58,537 nucleotides of DNA from UBA2653 sp964572685 (GCA_964572685.1 CAZNFJ010000005.1:1-58537), one strand, 5' to 3'. Shown: positions 50,192 to 58,504, counted from the stretch's first letter. Translations and numbers: made by a program. The notes: generated from the letters alone by a model not told the origin.

Positions 50192-51474
50192 AGTCTTTGC
50201 ATTATTGGTTAAGCGCTCATCCAGACTGGGGTGTGATCTTTAGTTTCATCATGGCTTTTGCTGAATCCATGATTTTTATTGGTGGCGTTATTCCAGGTTC
50301 TCTTGCCATCACAGCCATTGGCACACTGGCAGGTGCGAATATCATTCCCCTTTACCCAACGCTAATAGCAGCAATTTTGGGTGCCATTGGGGGAGATTTT
50401 GCGAGCTTTTTTGTTGGAAGGCACTTCAAGGAACAACTAAAAGATTTTATAATTTTCAAAAAATATCCGCAAACCATCGCCTATGGCGAACATTTTTTTA
50501 AAAGACATGGCGCCAAAAGTGTTTTTTTTGCAAGATTCATTGGACCTATTCGAGCAATCGTCCCTGCAATTGCAGGCATGCTCAATATGAAAATTCATCA
50601 TTTTATCATTGCCAATAGTCTATCAGCAGTCGGTTGGTCAATTTTATTTTTTTATCCCGGCGTACTCATCGGTCGTGGCCATGAGAATATTCAAAAATAT
50701 TTGGTACAAATCTTATTAGGGATATTTATTTTTTTCATCATCCCCATTCTACTGGTAAAACTTACTTATCAATTTCGACGTTATGTTGTTTCTCGTTATG
50801 CAACAAAAATCAATCAATACTGGCAAAAAACCATAAAAAAATTTACTATCCTGCATGCTATCACTCCCCAAACGACTGTAGAAGAATATCACTTAACCAT
50901 GAGTGAAGTGATAGTGCTTTTATTGACTGTGTTCTTCATTTTTTTTAATTTACTCTTTCCCATTCACTATCAACGTGTCGAATGGTTAAAGATTCCTATG
51001 CTTATGCCTTTTACCCAACATTATTTGCTTTATGCATTTGATGGTTGGCAATGGTTGACTCTTCTGATTTTAGGATTAACCTATAGCATTTTTCAGAAAC
51101 AAAAATCTTTTTTATATGCTTTAGGATGTATATCTCTCAGCTTAAGTCCGTGGCTTTTATCATCTTCTACACTATTTATTTTCTCGAGCACTTTTGCCAT
51201 TCAATATTTGCTTTTAAGAGCCATCAGTCGCCATCACATGCATCTTTATCAATTTTTTTATATCTTTTTTAGCATTTTCTGGATGCTTACCACCTATTTG
51301 CTATCGATACATTTGCAAAAAAGTATGAATATTCCACTACTAACAGGTTTGCTCATTGCGCAATTTATCTGGCTATTCATGAGAAAAAAACAATTTCATT
51401 TTCAATATCAAGCTTATTGGTTATTAGCTTTGTTGATAGAACCCTTCATACAGATTTTTCGGTATCCGGTTTAA
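50179..51474 (+). CDS. DedA family membrane protein with an extra C-terminal membrane half
   Basis: Residues 1-200 form a DedA/VTT domain, a family linked to lipid scrambling and undecaprenyl-phosphate flipping. Its signature includes FAESMIFIGGVIPGSLAITA near 27-46, GAIGGDFASFFVGRHF near 67-82, and FARFIGPIRAIVPAIAGML near 116-134. Residues about 245-431 add about six more helices with no PAP2-phosphatase motifs visible. Usual DedA proteins have about 200 residues, so this is a fusion or a degenerate phosphatase half. It overlaps lipB by 13 bases and is likely translated with it. Confidence 0.82.
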   Translation: MFNLESLHYWLSAHPDWGVIFSFIMAFAESMIFIGGVIPGSLAITAIGTLAGANIIPLYPTLIAAILGAIGGDFASFFVGRHFKEQLKDFIIFKKYPQTIAYGEHFFKRHGAKSVFFARFIGPIRAIVPAIAGMLNMKIHHFIIANSLSAVGWSILFFYPGVLIGRGHENIQKYLVQILLGIFIFFIIPILLVKLTYQFRRYVVSRYATKINQYWQKTIKKFTILHAITPQTTVEEYHLTMSEVIVLLLTVFFIFFNLLFPIHYQRVEWLKIPMLMPFTQHYLLYAFDGWQWLTLLILGLTYSIFQKQKSFLYALGCISLSLSPWLLSSSTLFIFSSTFAIQYLLLRAISRHHMHLYQFFYIFFSIFWMLTTYLLSIHLQKSMNIPLLTGLLIAQFIWLFMRKKQFHFQYQAYWLLALLIEPFIQIFRYPV

Positions 51475-51478
51475 TAGA

Positions 51479-51507
51479 TTGAATACACTTAAATTAAGTG
51501 CTATAAT
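51479..51507 (+). promoter_or_regulatory. Promoter with a 15-bp palindrome in its spacer
   Basis: TTGAAT (51479-51484) and TATAAT (51502-51507) are 17 bases apart. Within the spacer CACTTAAATTAAGTG (51486-51500) is a perfect 7+1+7 palindrome, placed where a repressor would block polymerase. The promoter faces the 266-residue gene. Confidence 0.6.
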
Positions 51508-51520
51508 TTGTACACTGTGA

Positions 51521-51532
51521 CTTAATTTTAAG
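51521..51532 (+). promoter_or_regulatory. Second CTTAA/TTAAG palindrome
   Basis: CTTAATTTTAAG is a 5+2+5 palindrome sharing the CTTAA/TTAAG half-sites of the spacer palindrome and lying just after the predicted start site of transcription. It may be a second operator for the same regulator. Confidence 0.4.
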
Positions 51533-51542
51533 ATCAATTTAT

Positions 51543-52343
51543 ATGTCCTTTAATTCTTACGACACATCTGAAAGCGCTCCCAAGCAACGTCACATAGCAT
51601 CTGCGCATGATATGCTCAAAAATGCGCATCATCAAATGAAGGATCAATTCAAAAAAAGTTGGTTTTACTGGCCTTTAGCATGGATAACTTCTTTAGGTTC
51701 GGAACTTGTTTACCAGCAATGGCAAGACTATGATATCTCTAGCCGCATATTTGCCAAACGATACATCAACAGCTACTCTTTTATACAATGGATATTTTCA
51801 AGTTTGCTAGATAAAGAAACCAAAAGAAATTTCGAAAGAGCCATGGAAATTTATGCTGCATTATCTGAGCCAAATCATGAAACACCCAAAGATTTTGATT
51901 TACGTGACTACCCCATCGATATTTTAAATATAGAAATCAATCGCACTTTAATTAGACAAATGACCGATATGGATTTGAGAATTTATCATACACTAAACTT
52001 AAAACCACAACATGTTGCAAGACTTTTAGCAATAAAAAGAGACGAGCCCCATAAATATTATCAAATCAATTATATAAGTGCCGCTATGATAGATAGTCAT
52101 GTTTCCGATGATAATGAATCATCTTTCGATAAAATATTATCGCAATTAAATAGCAATTGTCAAAACCACAACACTTATCAAGATATTACAAGAAACATTC
52201 AACCTATTGATGTCTCAGATACTAAGACGACAAACACAGGTCCAACAATATTAAAACCAACAAATAATAAAAATAGACTAAAGTTCAAATCAAAAGAGAT
52301 GTTAAAAGCCCCTCCCCCACCACCAATGGCATCTTTTAAATGA
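51543..52343 (+). CDS. Orphan protein (266 aa) with Pro-rich C-terminus, candidate effector
   Basis: I do not recognise this protein. It has no signal peptide; residues about 40-60 (SWFYWPLAWITSLGSELVYQ) are hydrophobic and aromatic. Residues 60-180 look helical, and 185-245 are polar and probably disordered. The C-terminus carries a five-proline run (LKAPPPPPMASFK), a style seen in eukaryotic actin-regulating and effector proteins. No WH2 or other actin motif is convincing. It has its own promoter with an operator-like palindrome, so it is likely regulated apart from dedA. The ribosome site is weak. Confidence 0.6.
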   Translation: MSFNSYDTSESAPKQRHIASAHDMLKNAHHQMKDQFKKSWFYWPLAWITSLGSELVYQQWQDYDISSRIFAKRYINSYSFIQWIFSSLLDKETKRNFERAMEIYAALSEPNHETPKDFDLRDYPIDILNIEINRTLIRQMTDMDLRIYHTLNLKPQHVARLLAIKRDEPHKYYQINYISAAMIDSHVSDDNESSFDKILSQLNSNCQNHNTYQDITRNIQPIDVSDTKTTNTGPTILKPTNNKNRLKFKSKEMLKAPPPPPMASFK

Positions 52344-52660
52344 TAAGCTAAATTATCCACCCTGAGCGCGTTTCCATTTGGGGCAATAAGCTCTCTTTGT
52401 AGTTTTTTTTTAATCAAAGCAGTGATGTGTGTGGATACCCGATGATTGAAAGTCGATTTGATTGAATCTAAAAAAACATAATAGATACTAATGAGAAGGA
52501 TTTCATTAGACATCATTTGAATTCAAGGCATCGCGCCTCACATATTTTAGACATTGATTCGCTCAATATACATTTAAACGATAGCCAAAAAAATAAAAAT
52601 TGAGCATGTAGCTAAATATTTTTGTTTTGGAACAAATAGCCCCTCCGAAAAGAAAATATC
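52344..52660. other. Non-coding gap after the 266-aa gene
   Basis: A 317-base gap between convergent genes. No credible gene, RNA, repeat or clear terminator was found; it includes a T-run near 52400-52412. Confidence 0.35.
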
Positions 52661-53329
52661 CTAAAGAAAATCTTTCTGAGTCAATTGATAAGTATTTTCA
52701 TAATCATCCTGAATAACATGAATTTGTCTTGAAATTGGTTTTAAGACCTTGGCATCAGAAATGATACCTTGTTTAATATGCCAGCCTTGAGGCAATTTTA
52801 AATTGTGCATCAGGTGATTCAAATTGGCTGGTGTTTGATTATAATGTTTAAGGGAAATGGAATGTAAGACATACACCTGACCTTTAGGGTTAATCAACTC
52901 ATATACCAAACGCCCTTTGTTAAATTGGAACTCATGATCTTTTTCAATCAAATAATCGGTATATGGACCGTGACGTTTTATAATAGAACTAAAATCAGGA
53001 TGGAAACTCGCCACTTTTCTTAATCGCTGTCCCTCAATATTTTCTATTGAGGATTGCGAATAGTCCTTTGAAATACCATCAATCAACCAAATCCGTGGTC
53101 CATTCAAGTGCACAAACCTAAAATGATATTTTTTTTGTATAAATTGATCTTTCAAACCACTCCACCAGTGTTTTGGACAATCATTAAGACCATAGGTATT
53201 ATAAACATTAAAATCAGCATAATTACTGCTTGACACAATCTCGCAATAACGTTGCCCATAGACACTTTTAGAATCCGAGAAACTGACTAAAGGCCACAAC
53301 AAACAGCAACAAATCCATTTCCATGCCAT
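52661..53329 (-). CDS. Conserved-looking periplasmic protein of unknown function
   Basis: A 222-residue exported protein. The signal peptide MAWKWICCCLLWPLVSFSDS is followed by SKSVYGQRYCEIVSSSNYAD and FNVYNTYGLNDCPKHWWSGL, with two cysteines likely to pair. VHLNGPRIWLIDGISKDY near residues 73-90 and GRLVYELINPKGQVYVLHSI near 138-157 give a beta-rich look. The layout recalls proteins found in Legionella and other gammaproteobacteria with a GQRYCE/YNTFGLNDCP theme, but I cannot name the family. It is divergent from the YafK-type transpeptidase gene. Confidence 0.6.
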   Translation of the reverse strand: MAWKWICCCLLWPLVSFSDSKSVYGQRYCEIVSSSNYADFNVYNTYGLNDCPKHWWSGLKDQFIQKKYHFRFVHLNGPRIWLIDGISKDYSQSSIENIEGQRLRKVASFHPDFSSIIKRHGPYTDYLIEKDHEFQFNKGRLVYELINPKGQVYVLHSISLKHYNQTPANLNHLMHNLKLPQGWHIKQGIISDAKVLKPISRQIHVIQDDYENTYQLTQKDFL

Positions 53330-53430
53330 TGTCTTTCCTTGTAATAAGGCAATACGTTTAAATTTAATTTTAGCAGTATAAAAATTTAATTAAAAGTATT
53401 CTTTGTGATTTAATTTTTAAAGAAAAATCA

Positions 53431-53459
53431 TTGACATGGCTTGCATTTTGCGGTGTTAT
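53431..53459 (+). promoter_or_regulatory. Sigma-70 promoter of the YafK-type gene
   Basis: TTGACA (53431-53436, perfect) and TGTTAT (53454-53459) are 17 bases apart. It lies about 105 bases upstream of the preferred ATG at 53565, leaving an AT-rich leader. Confidence 0.55.
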
Positions 53460-53564
53460 GGAAGAAAGAGGTTGTAAAATAAAATTTAATTTGATTATTT
53501 TTTTATAAAAATGTATATTTATGTTTTTTGCAATCAGCCATATGTCTTACTCATGGTGAATAAA

Positions 53565-54311
53565 ATGAAAACAAAAATGCAAAATCGTTGCTCTGTCTAC
53601 CGAAGTGCCTTCCTAGGCTGCTTCATAGCCTCGCTTCTACCTTATCAAACTCAGGCCATGGCACCTAAAAGAAATTGGGATCAAGCCATCGATCATGCTG
53701 TTCAACGTTATGGACTGCGAACAGAACCTGAATTAAAAAAATACTTTCAAAAAGCTCATGTTAGTTACCCACCCAAAGATATTGCACTACTTGCATTTAA
53801 AAAAGAACAACACTTAGAACTATGGGCAAAAGACATACAGAGTCACTGGCACTACATTCGTACTTATGAACTGACAGCATCTAGTGGCCGACTTGGTCCC
53901 AAACTTCGTGAACATGATAGACAAATTCCTGAAGGCGTGTACCGCCTCACAATGTTTAACCCCTATAGTCAAATGCATCTTTCCATGCAAATCAATTACC
54001 CCAACCAGTTTGATAGACTGCATGCCTTACGTGACGGTCGCACAAAACTAGGTGGTGATATCTTTTTGCATGGTAAGAATCTTTCGGTGGGATGTTTAGC
54101 CATTGGTGATAAAGCCATCGATCAGATGTTTACCTTGGTTCGTCGGGTTGGCCTTGCACACACCAAGGTCATTATTGCACCCAATGATTTAAGGGTACAG
54201 AAACCTCTCACCAGTCGCATAGCCCAACCCCATTGGATTGATGATTTGTATCACGAAATTTCAACGGAGTTGAGTCTATTTCAAAAGAGAAAAATATCAA
54301 ACTATGGTTAA
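53565..54311 (+). CDS. L,D-transpeptidase, YafK-like
   Basis: Exported YkuD-domain protein. The ATG at 53565 gives MKTKMQNRCSVYRSAFLGCF and a signal peptide ending QAMA; in-frame starts at 53511 and 53553 would add unlikely residues. The catalytic motif FLHGKNLSVGCLAIGDKAID near residues 167-186 holds His and Cys. EGVYRLTMFNPYSQMHLSMQ near 127-146 and NYPNQFDR fit the YafK/DpaA branch, whose E. coli member detaches Lpp from peptidoglycan. At 248 residues the length is usual. Activity type is inferred from this similarity. Confidence 0.82.
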   Translation: MKTKMQNRCSVYRSAFLGCFIASLLPYQTQAMAPKRNWDQAIDHAVQRYGLRTEPELKKYFQKAHVSYPPKDIALLAFKKEQHLELWAKDIQSHWHYIRTYELTASSGRLGPKLREHDRQIPEGVYRLTMFNPYSQMHLSMQINYPNQFDRLHALRDGRTKLGGDIFLHGKNLSVGCLAIGDKAIDQMFTLVRRVGLAHTKVIIAPNDLRVQKPLTSRIAQPHWIDDLYHEISTELSLFQKRKISNYG

Positions 54312-54316
54312 TGCGA

Positions 54317-54862
54317 TTAAGCATTAACCTGATAAATACCAGAAGTATTGCGCAAATAGCCTTTGTAATCTAAACCAAAACCAAAAATAAAATGATCTTT
54401 AATGTTCAAACCTACAAAATCAGCTTTTTGTAAACCTTCTGCAGGACGTTCACGAATTTTATCAATCAGAACAGCCGTATAAACCTCTTTGGCGCCTTGT
54501 TCCAAAAATGCTTTTTTAATTTCTGCCAAGGTAATTCCCGCATCCAAGATGTCATCAACAATTAAAACGGTTCGACCCTCAAGATTGGTTCGAGGCCGAG
54601 CAATCCATTCTAATTGTCCACCTTCCATTTCACCTTGGTAACGAGTGGCATGCACATAATCCATTTGTAAATGAAAATTAAGACGCGTTACCAGGTGCCC
54701 TGTTGTCACCAAGCCACCTGTCATCACACAAACCACAACCGGATCTTTATCGCTCATTTGCGCCTCAATTTCTTTGGCCATGCGATCTAGACTGGTTTGA
54801 ATATCTTGAGAAGAATACATTAAAGATGATTTAGCATAAAGATTGTGAATATCTTTTATCAT
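54317..54862 (-). CDS. hpt: Hypoxanthine phosphoribosyltransferase
   Basis: Salvages hypoxanthine and guanine to IMP and GMP with PRPP. The PRPP-binding motif VLIVDDILDAGITL lies near residues 99-112. The pyrophosphate loop VVCVMTGGLVTTGHL near 43-57 and the base-binding KADFVGLNIKDHFIFGFGLD near 146-165 are present. At 181 residues it is the usual length for the family, also called hypoxanthine-guanine phosphoribosyltransferase. It overlaps the DUF1820 gene by 4 bases; convergent with the YafK-type gene. Confidence 0.93.
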   Translation of the reverse strand: MIKDIHNLYAKSSLMYSSQDIQTSLDRMAKEIEAQMSDKDPVVVCVMTGGLVTTGHLVTRLNFHLQMDYVHATRYQGEMEGGQLEWIARPRTNLEGRTVLIVDDILDAGITLAEIKKAFLEQGAKEVYTAVLIDKIRERPAEGLQKADFVGLNIKDHFIFGFGLDYKGYLRNTSGIYQVNA

Positions 54863-55185
54863 TTTGGGTTATCCTTGGATAATGGAAACACAGCAACCTT
54901 GCTAGATAATTTACCATCCTTGATTTTAGCAACACCTTGTTTTTCGACCTCATCAATACGATGTATGGCATGCGATGGTATGTAAATTCGGGTGACGCCC
55001 TGAAGTTCTAGTTTTAATTTTTCCTCGGAAGGATCCACCACCAATCCACTCTGCTCACCAAAGACAAAGTCTTCAATCAAAATAAAGCCAAACATATCAC
55101 TTTCAGTTACTTGTTTGGCATAAACTTCATAAATGGAATCCAAATAGGAAAAACTGATTCGGAATAACATGTTTTTAACACTCAC
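54859..55185 (-). CDS. DUF1820 family protein
   Basis: A 108-residue cytoplasmic protein of unknown function found in many gammaproteobacteria. The stretch YEVYAKQVTESDMFGFILIE near residues 18-37, then FGEQSGLVVDPSEEKLKLEL and IPSHAIHRIDEVEKQG near 69-84, match the family closely. The first start codon is GTG at 55185; ATG at 55170 is as likely. It is coupled to hpt by a 4-base overlap and follows the yafS gene by 19 bases. Confidence 0.85.
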   Translation of the reverse strand: MSVKNMLFRISFSYLDSIYEVYAKQVTESDMFGFILIEDFVFGEQSGLVVDPSEEKLKLELQGVTRIYIPSHAIHRIDEVEKQGVAKIKDGKLSSKVAVFPLSKDNPK

Positions 55186-55204
55186 CCATCAACAAATAAA
55201 AAGA

Positions 55205-55906
55205 TCAGAACCTGATATTATACTCACACAAAATTCTTTTCTCAACAGGCAAAAGCCCTGATTCATTTTTTTGCATCATCAAAACATAAAAACTCGGAGG
55301 ATACAAAGCTATCATCCTCGAAAGCCGATTCACCCAATTAAAATATCGAATCATCACGGGATGTTGTACAGGAGGAATATAATAAAAAAAATCCAACTGT
55401 AAACACTGATAATCCAATTTTTGTAAAGATTTTTTAAGCTGCCAAGCAGAGCAACTTTGTTTAGATTGATACCAATTTTTTTTAGACCAGGAAAAAAACC
55501 GTGACAATCGCCAAACGCCGGTGGGATTAAGTCCTATCAAAACAACCACCCCCATCGATGATAAAACTCTATCAATTTCAAATAAAAATTTTTCTACATC
55601 AACTCCCAAGTCCAGCACAAAAGGAGCAAAAATGACATCCAGAATATGAGACGGCAGTGGAATTTCATGAGGATAAGCAATGATATCCACATTTTTTTTA
55701 TCGTGGGGCAAAAGCAACCATTTCGAGGCGAAATCCAAATCAGAAAGCCATGGATTCTCTCCACTAGAACCTATTTGAAGAAAACGTCCTTTCCAATCTG
55801 AAAAATCAATTTGACGTAAAACCTGCAATAATTCTTGTTCAAGACGCTTACCAGAAGCACTTAAAAACCATTGCTCATATTTTTTAAACTTCAAAGTCAA
55901 ATCCAT
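55205..55906 (-). CDS. YafS-like class I methyltransferase
   Basis: A 233-residue protein of the SAM-dependent methyltransferase fold, like E. coli YafS. The glycine-rich motif I is degenerate (FLQIGSSGENPW), as in YafS. HILDVIFAPFVLDLGVDVEK near residues 87-106 and EIDRVLSSMGVVVLIGLNPT near 110-129 followed by GVWRLSRFFSW fit the family. No substrate is known. It appears first in the unit yafS-DUF1820-hpt, each coupled or close. Confidence 0.75.
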   Translation of the reverse strand: MDLTLKFKKYEQWFLSASGKRLEQELLQVLRQIDFSDWKGRFLQIGSSGENPWLSDLDFASKWLLLPHDKKNVDIIAYPHEIPLPSHILDVIFAPFVLDLGVDVEKFLFEIDRVLSSMGVVVLIGLNPTGVWRLSRFFSWSKKNWYQSKQSCSAWQLKKSLQKLDYQCLQLDFFYYIPPVQHPVMIRYFNWVNRLSRMIALYPPSFYVLMMQKNESGLLPVEKRILCEYNIRF

Positions 55907-56021
55907 GGGGCCATCACACTTTTAACATCTCCATACTATGTTTTTATCATAATTACGAAAGGGATGAAAGTTTTCCTCCCAGAGCAAGATCACCAAAACC
56001 TTTTAATTAGCAGTCAGTTAT

Positions 56022-56099
56022 GATCAAATATCTAATGGTTTAATAGAGTATTTTGGTGATTTACCCAATCCACGTGTAAGAGACCGCACAAAATTTTAA
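56022..56099 (+). mobile_element. Remnant of an ISAs1-family transposase 5' end
   Basis: The frame reads IEYFGDLPNPRVRDRTKF before a TAA at 56097-56099. This matches the conserved N-terminus of ISAs1/H-repeat transposases, whose hallmark is LxDPRxxRTKxH. The rest of the element is not recognisable and no inverted ends were found. It lies in the 493-base gap upstream of the pilB-like gene. Confidence 0.45.
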
Positions 56100-56249
56100 T
56101 CTCATGCTCCGATGACTAAACCATATTGTCTATCAAAGACATGTTGTGCTTCTGGACAGGAATGACGATTGGCTCAAAAACTAAAATTGTCTAGTTTAAG
56201 AAGCAAGTTCTGTTTGCAAATTTTTAGAGGTTGCGGAAATTATTTGTGA

Positions 56250-56269
56250 CATGTGAGTAGACTCACATG
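56250..56269 (+). other. Perfect 8-bp hairpin upstream of the pilB-like gene
   Basis: CATGTGAG, loop TAGA, CTCACATG. It may be the end of the decayed insertion sequence or a transcription signal; a TTTTCC tract follows on the plus strand. Confidence 0.5.
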
Positions 56270-56341
56270 GTTTTCCTCCTTGCAGTCCAGGTTAAAATCA
56301 TATTTTGTTCAACCAGATGAAACCTATTGTATTTGATGCGC

Positions 56342-56370
56342 TTGTGAATTTTAAAATCCCTCGTTATAAT
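56342..56370 (+). promoter_or_regulatory. Sigma-70 promoter of the pilB/pilC-like pair
   Basis: TTGTGA (56342-56347) and TATAAT (56365-56370) are 17 bases apart. An AAAAGGAG ribosome site follows 6 bases before ATG 56400. Confidence 0.65.
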
Positions 56371-56399
56371 TCGGCTTCAGGCATCTAAAAGGAGAAACC

Positions 56400-57398
56400 A
56401 TGCCTCACCAACCCTCGTCAATCGAAACTCGCGATGTTTTGCATGCTATGGATATATTATTTGATGATTGCCTAGATCTTCGAGCATCCGATTTACATTT
56501 TGAACCTGTTTTTCAAAACCACCGACTACGTATTCGTTATCAAGGACAATTGCACACCTACGGAACAATTTCCCCAGATGTATTAAAAAAAATTATGCAC
56601 CGCTTCAAAGCGTTGGCACATTTTCAAATCTGCGAGCAAAAGAAACCACAGGATGGCCAATGGCTTTGGCAACATAACCACAAACAACAAAGTATTCCCT
56701 GTCGCTTGAGCACTTGTCCTGTGCTTTATGGTGAAAAATTGGTAGTACGTTTATTACAACACCCCTTTGAAAATGCATCCTGGTCTGATTTAGGCATGAA
56801 TGACAGTCAAGCGGCTATCTTTGAAAAACATCTCAGCTATTCCCAAGGACTCATCCTGGTCAATGGTCCAACCGGTAGTGGAAAAACCACAACACTCTAT
56901 ACGGCCTTGCAATACCTCAATCATGAACAACAAAATATCGTGAGCATTGAAGACCCCATTGAAATTCCCTACCCAGCCATCAACCAGGTAGAAATTTGTC
57001 AAAAACAAGGTTTTAATTTAACCCAGACTTTAAGAACCGTATTAAGACAAGATCCCGACATTATCCTCATTGGAGAAATACGCGATAGTGAGACCGCACA
57101 TTTAACCATTGAGGCGGCACAAACCGGACATCTGGTATTGAGTAGTCTGCATTCCCCGGATTGTTTAAGTAGTCTCGATAGACTAAAACATTTAGGAATA
57201 GATGCGCATGATATTGAAGAAAACCTGCATTTAATCATAGCTCAAAAACTTATTCCTAAAAATAATGGCGGTCAAGTGGCTATTTTTGAATTCCTCGAAC
57301 TCGATCAAAAACCATTTCATATTCAAGGCAATTTTCAAACACAGTTATTTGATTTATACGAAAGAAAACTGATTGATTATGTGGAGTTACCCTCTTGA
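56400..57398 (+). CDS. Short PilB/GspE-type secretion ATPase
   Basis: Hexameric motor ATPase that drives pilin or pseudopilin assembly. Residues 1-130 form the second N-terminal domain, with RASDLHFEPVFQNHRLRIRY near 28-47. The Walker A loop NGPTGSGKTTTLYTAL lies near 160-175, the Asp box SIEDPIEIP near 186-194, Walker B PDIILIGEIRDSETA near 223-237 and the His box TGHLVLSSLHSPD near 242-254. It lacks the first N-terminal domain and the four-cysteine zinc domain of full PilB or GspE (about 560 residues). Whether it serves a pilus or the T2SS is open. Overlaps the next gene by 4 bases. Confidence 0.85.
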   Translation: MPHQPSSIETRDVLHAMDILFDDCLDLRASDLHFEPVFQNHRLRIRYQGQLHTYGTISPDVLKKIMHRFKALAHFQICEQKKPQDGQWLWQHNHKQQSIPCRLSTCPVLYGEKLVVRLLQHPFENASWSDLGMNDSQAAIFEKHLSYSQGLILVNGPTGSGKTTTLYTALQYLNHEQQNIVSIEDPIEIPYPAINQVEICQKQGFNLTQTLRTVLRQDPDIILIGEIRDSETAHLTIEAAQTGHLVLSSLHSPDCLSSLDRLKHLGIDAHDIEENLHLIIAQKLIPKNNGGQVAIFEFLELDQKPFHIQGNFQTQLFDLYERKLIDYVELPS

Positions 57399-58351
57399 AT
57401 ATTTTTTATCAATGGATTGAAAAAAAACAAATTCAAAAATCCTCTCTAGATTTTTTCGAACAATTGTTTCAGTTGCATCAAATGGGATTTTCAATCATTC
57501 AAAGTCTTACGCTCATGAAAATAACAAAGCATAGTAAGATGCCACACTGGATACTTCATAAAATTTATGCACAAATCGAGCAAGGTTTTAATTTAAGCCA
57601 AAGTATTGCCACCGTGAAAGATTACTTTTGTCAAATGACAATAACATTTGTTCAAGTTGCAGAACAAAGTGGAGATTTTTTTAAGCTGATGAATACATGG
57701 GTACAACATGAAAAAAAAAGAAAAGAAATGATGCAACGGATTTATACACAATGCAGTTATCCACTTTTTTTATGTATCATTTGGGGGCTATTTATTTTAT
57801 TCTTTGCCCAAACTACGCTTCCCGAATATCAAGCACTTGCCGAACAACTAGGAGGTCCCACACACGTTCATCATCGAGAATGGACTCTTATCTTGATTCC
57901 TTTGTTTTTTATCTTTCTATTTCGAAAACCCATGATTCAACGATGGTCATTCAAACAAAATCTGGACTGGTGGATATGGTCTACCTGCATGCATATGGGA
58001 CGAGAGATGGGGATAAGTGATATTCAAAGCTTAGAAATCATTGAGCATCATTTTAAAAACCTACATCAAATCGATTGGATTCAATACACCATTCGACAAA
58101 TTCGAATGGGTACCACACTTGAAGATTGTTTTAAAAACATACCACCCATCATACAACAATATCTACCTTTTTTTCATCACCAAGAAGTGTTTGAAAAGTT
58201 AAGTCAATATTTTCATCAATGTTTACAGAAACAACTTCAAGGTATTGAACGATATCTGCAGCCGATTTTACTATTTTTTATTGCAATCCTCGCGGGCTCA
58301 ACCCTTTGGATGATATATCAACCATTACTAGAAATGGGCACTCGAATTTGA
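57395..58351 (+). CDS. Short PilC/GspF-type inner-membrane platform protein
   Basis: Membrane partner of the ATPase. The TTG at 57395 overlaps the ATPase stop as TTGA, so translation is coupled; no nearby ATG fits. Two T2SSF-like domains are seen at about residues 25-125 (LFQLHQMGFSIIQSLTLM, then FVQVAEQSGDFFKLM) and 195-290, with membrane helices near 128-150, 165-180 and 288-310. At 318 residues it is shorter than PilC or GspF (about 400) and the second domain is degenerate. pilD, which often follows, is not present before the window ends. Confidence 0.8.
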   Translation: MNIFYQWIEKKQIQKSSLDFFEQLFQLHQMGFSIIQSLTLMKITKHSKMPHWILHKIYAQIEQGFNLSQSIATVKDYFCQMTITFVQVAEQSGDFFKLMNTWVQHEKKRKEMMQRIYTQCSYPLFLCIIWGLFILFFAQTTLPEYQALAEQLGGPTHVHHREWTLILIPLFFIFLFRKPMIQRWSFKQNLDWWIWSTCMHMGREMGISDIQSLEIIEHHFKNLHQIDWIQYTIRQIRMGTTLEDCFKNIPPIIQQYLPFFHHQEVFEKLSQYFHQCLQKQLQGIERYLQPILLFFIAILAGSTLWMIYQPLLEMGTRI

Positions 58352-58504
58352 GATAATAAAACCTATTCGCTCATAATTTTTTATAACACTTAATAAATTT
58401 CTGTCTAAAAAAAAATCTTTTTTCGCTTATGATTTAATTTGCAAGGTAAGTTTTACACCAAAAATCTATTGTCATTAAATTTATCTCGACTTTAGCCATT
58501 TTTG

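Noticed and set aside
50900..51474. PAP2 phosphatase domain in the DedA protein
   Set aside because: None of the three PAP2 signature motifs could be found in the C-terminal half.
51486..51532. PmrA box (direct CTTAA repeats) upstream of the 266-aa gene
   Set aside because: The half-sites are inverted rather than direct repeats with the expected spacing, so a different regulator is more likely.
52290..52343. WH2 actin-binding motif before the proline run of the 266-aa protein
   Set aside because: There is no LKKT/V-like core with the preceding amphipathic helix, only a Lys-rich stretch.
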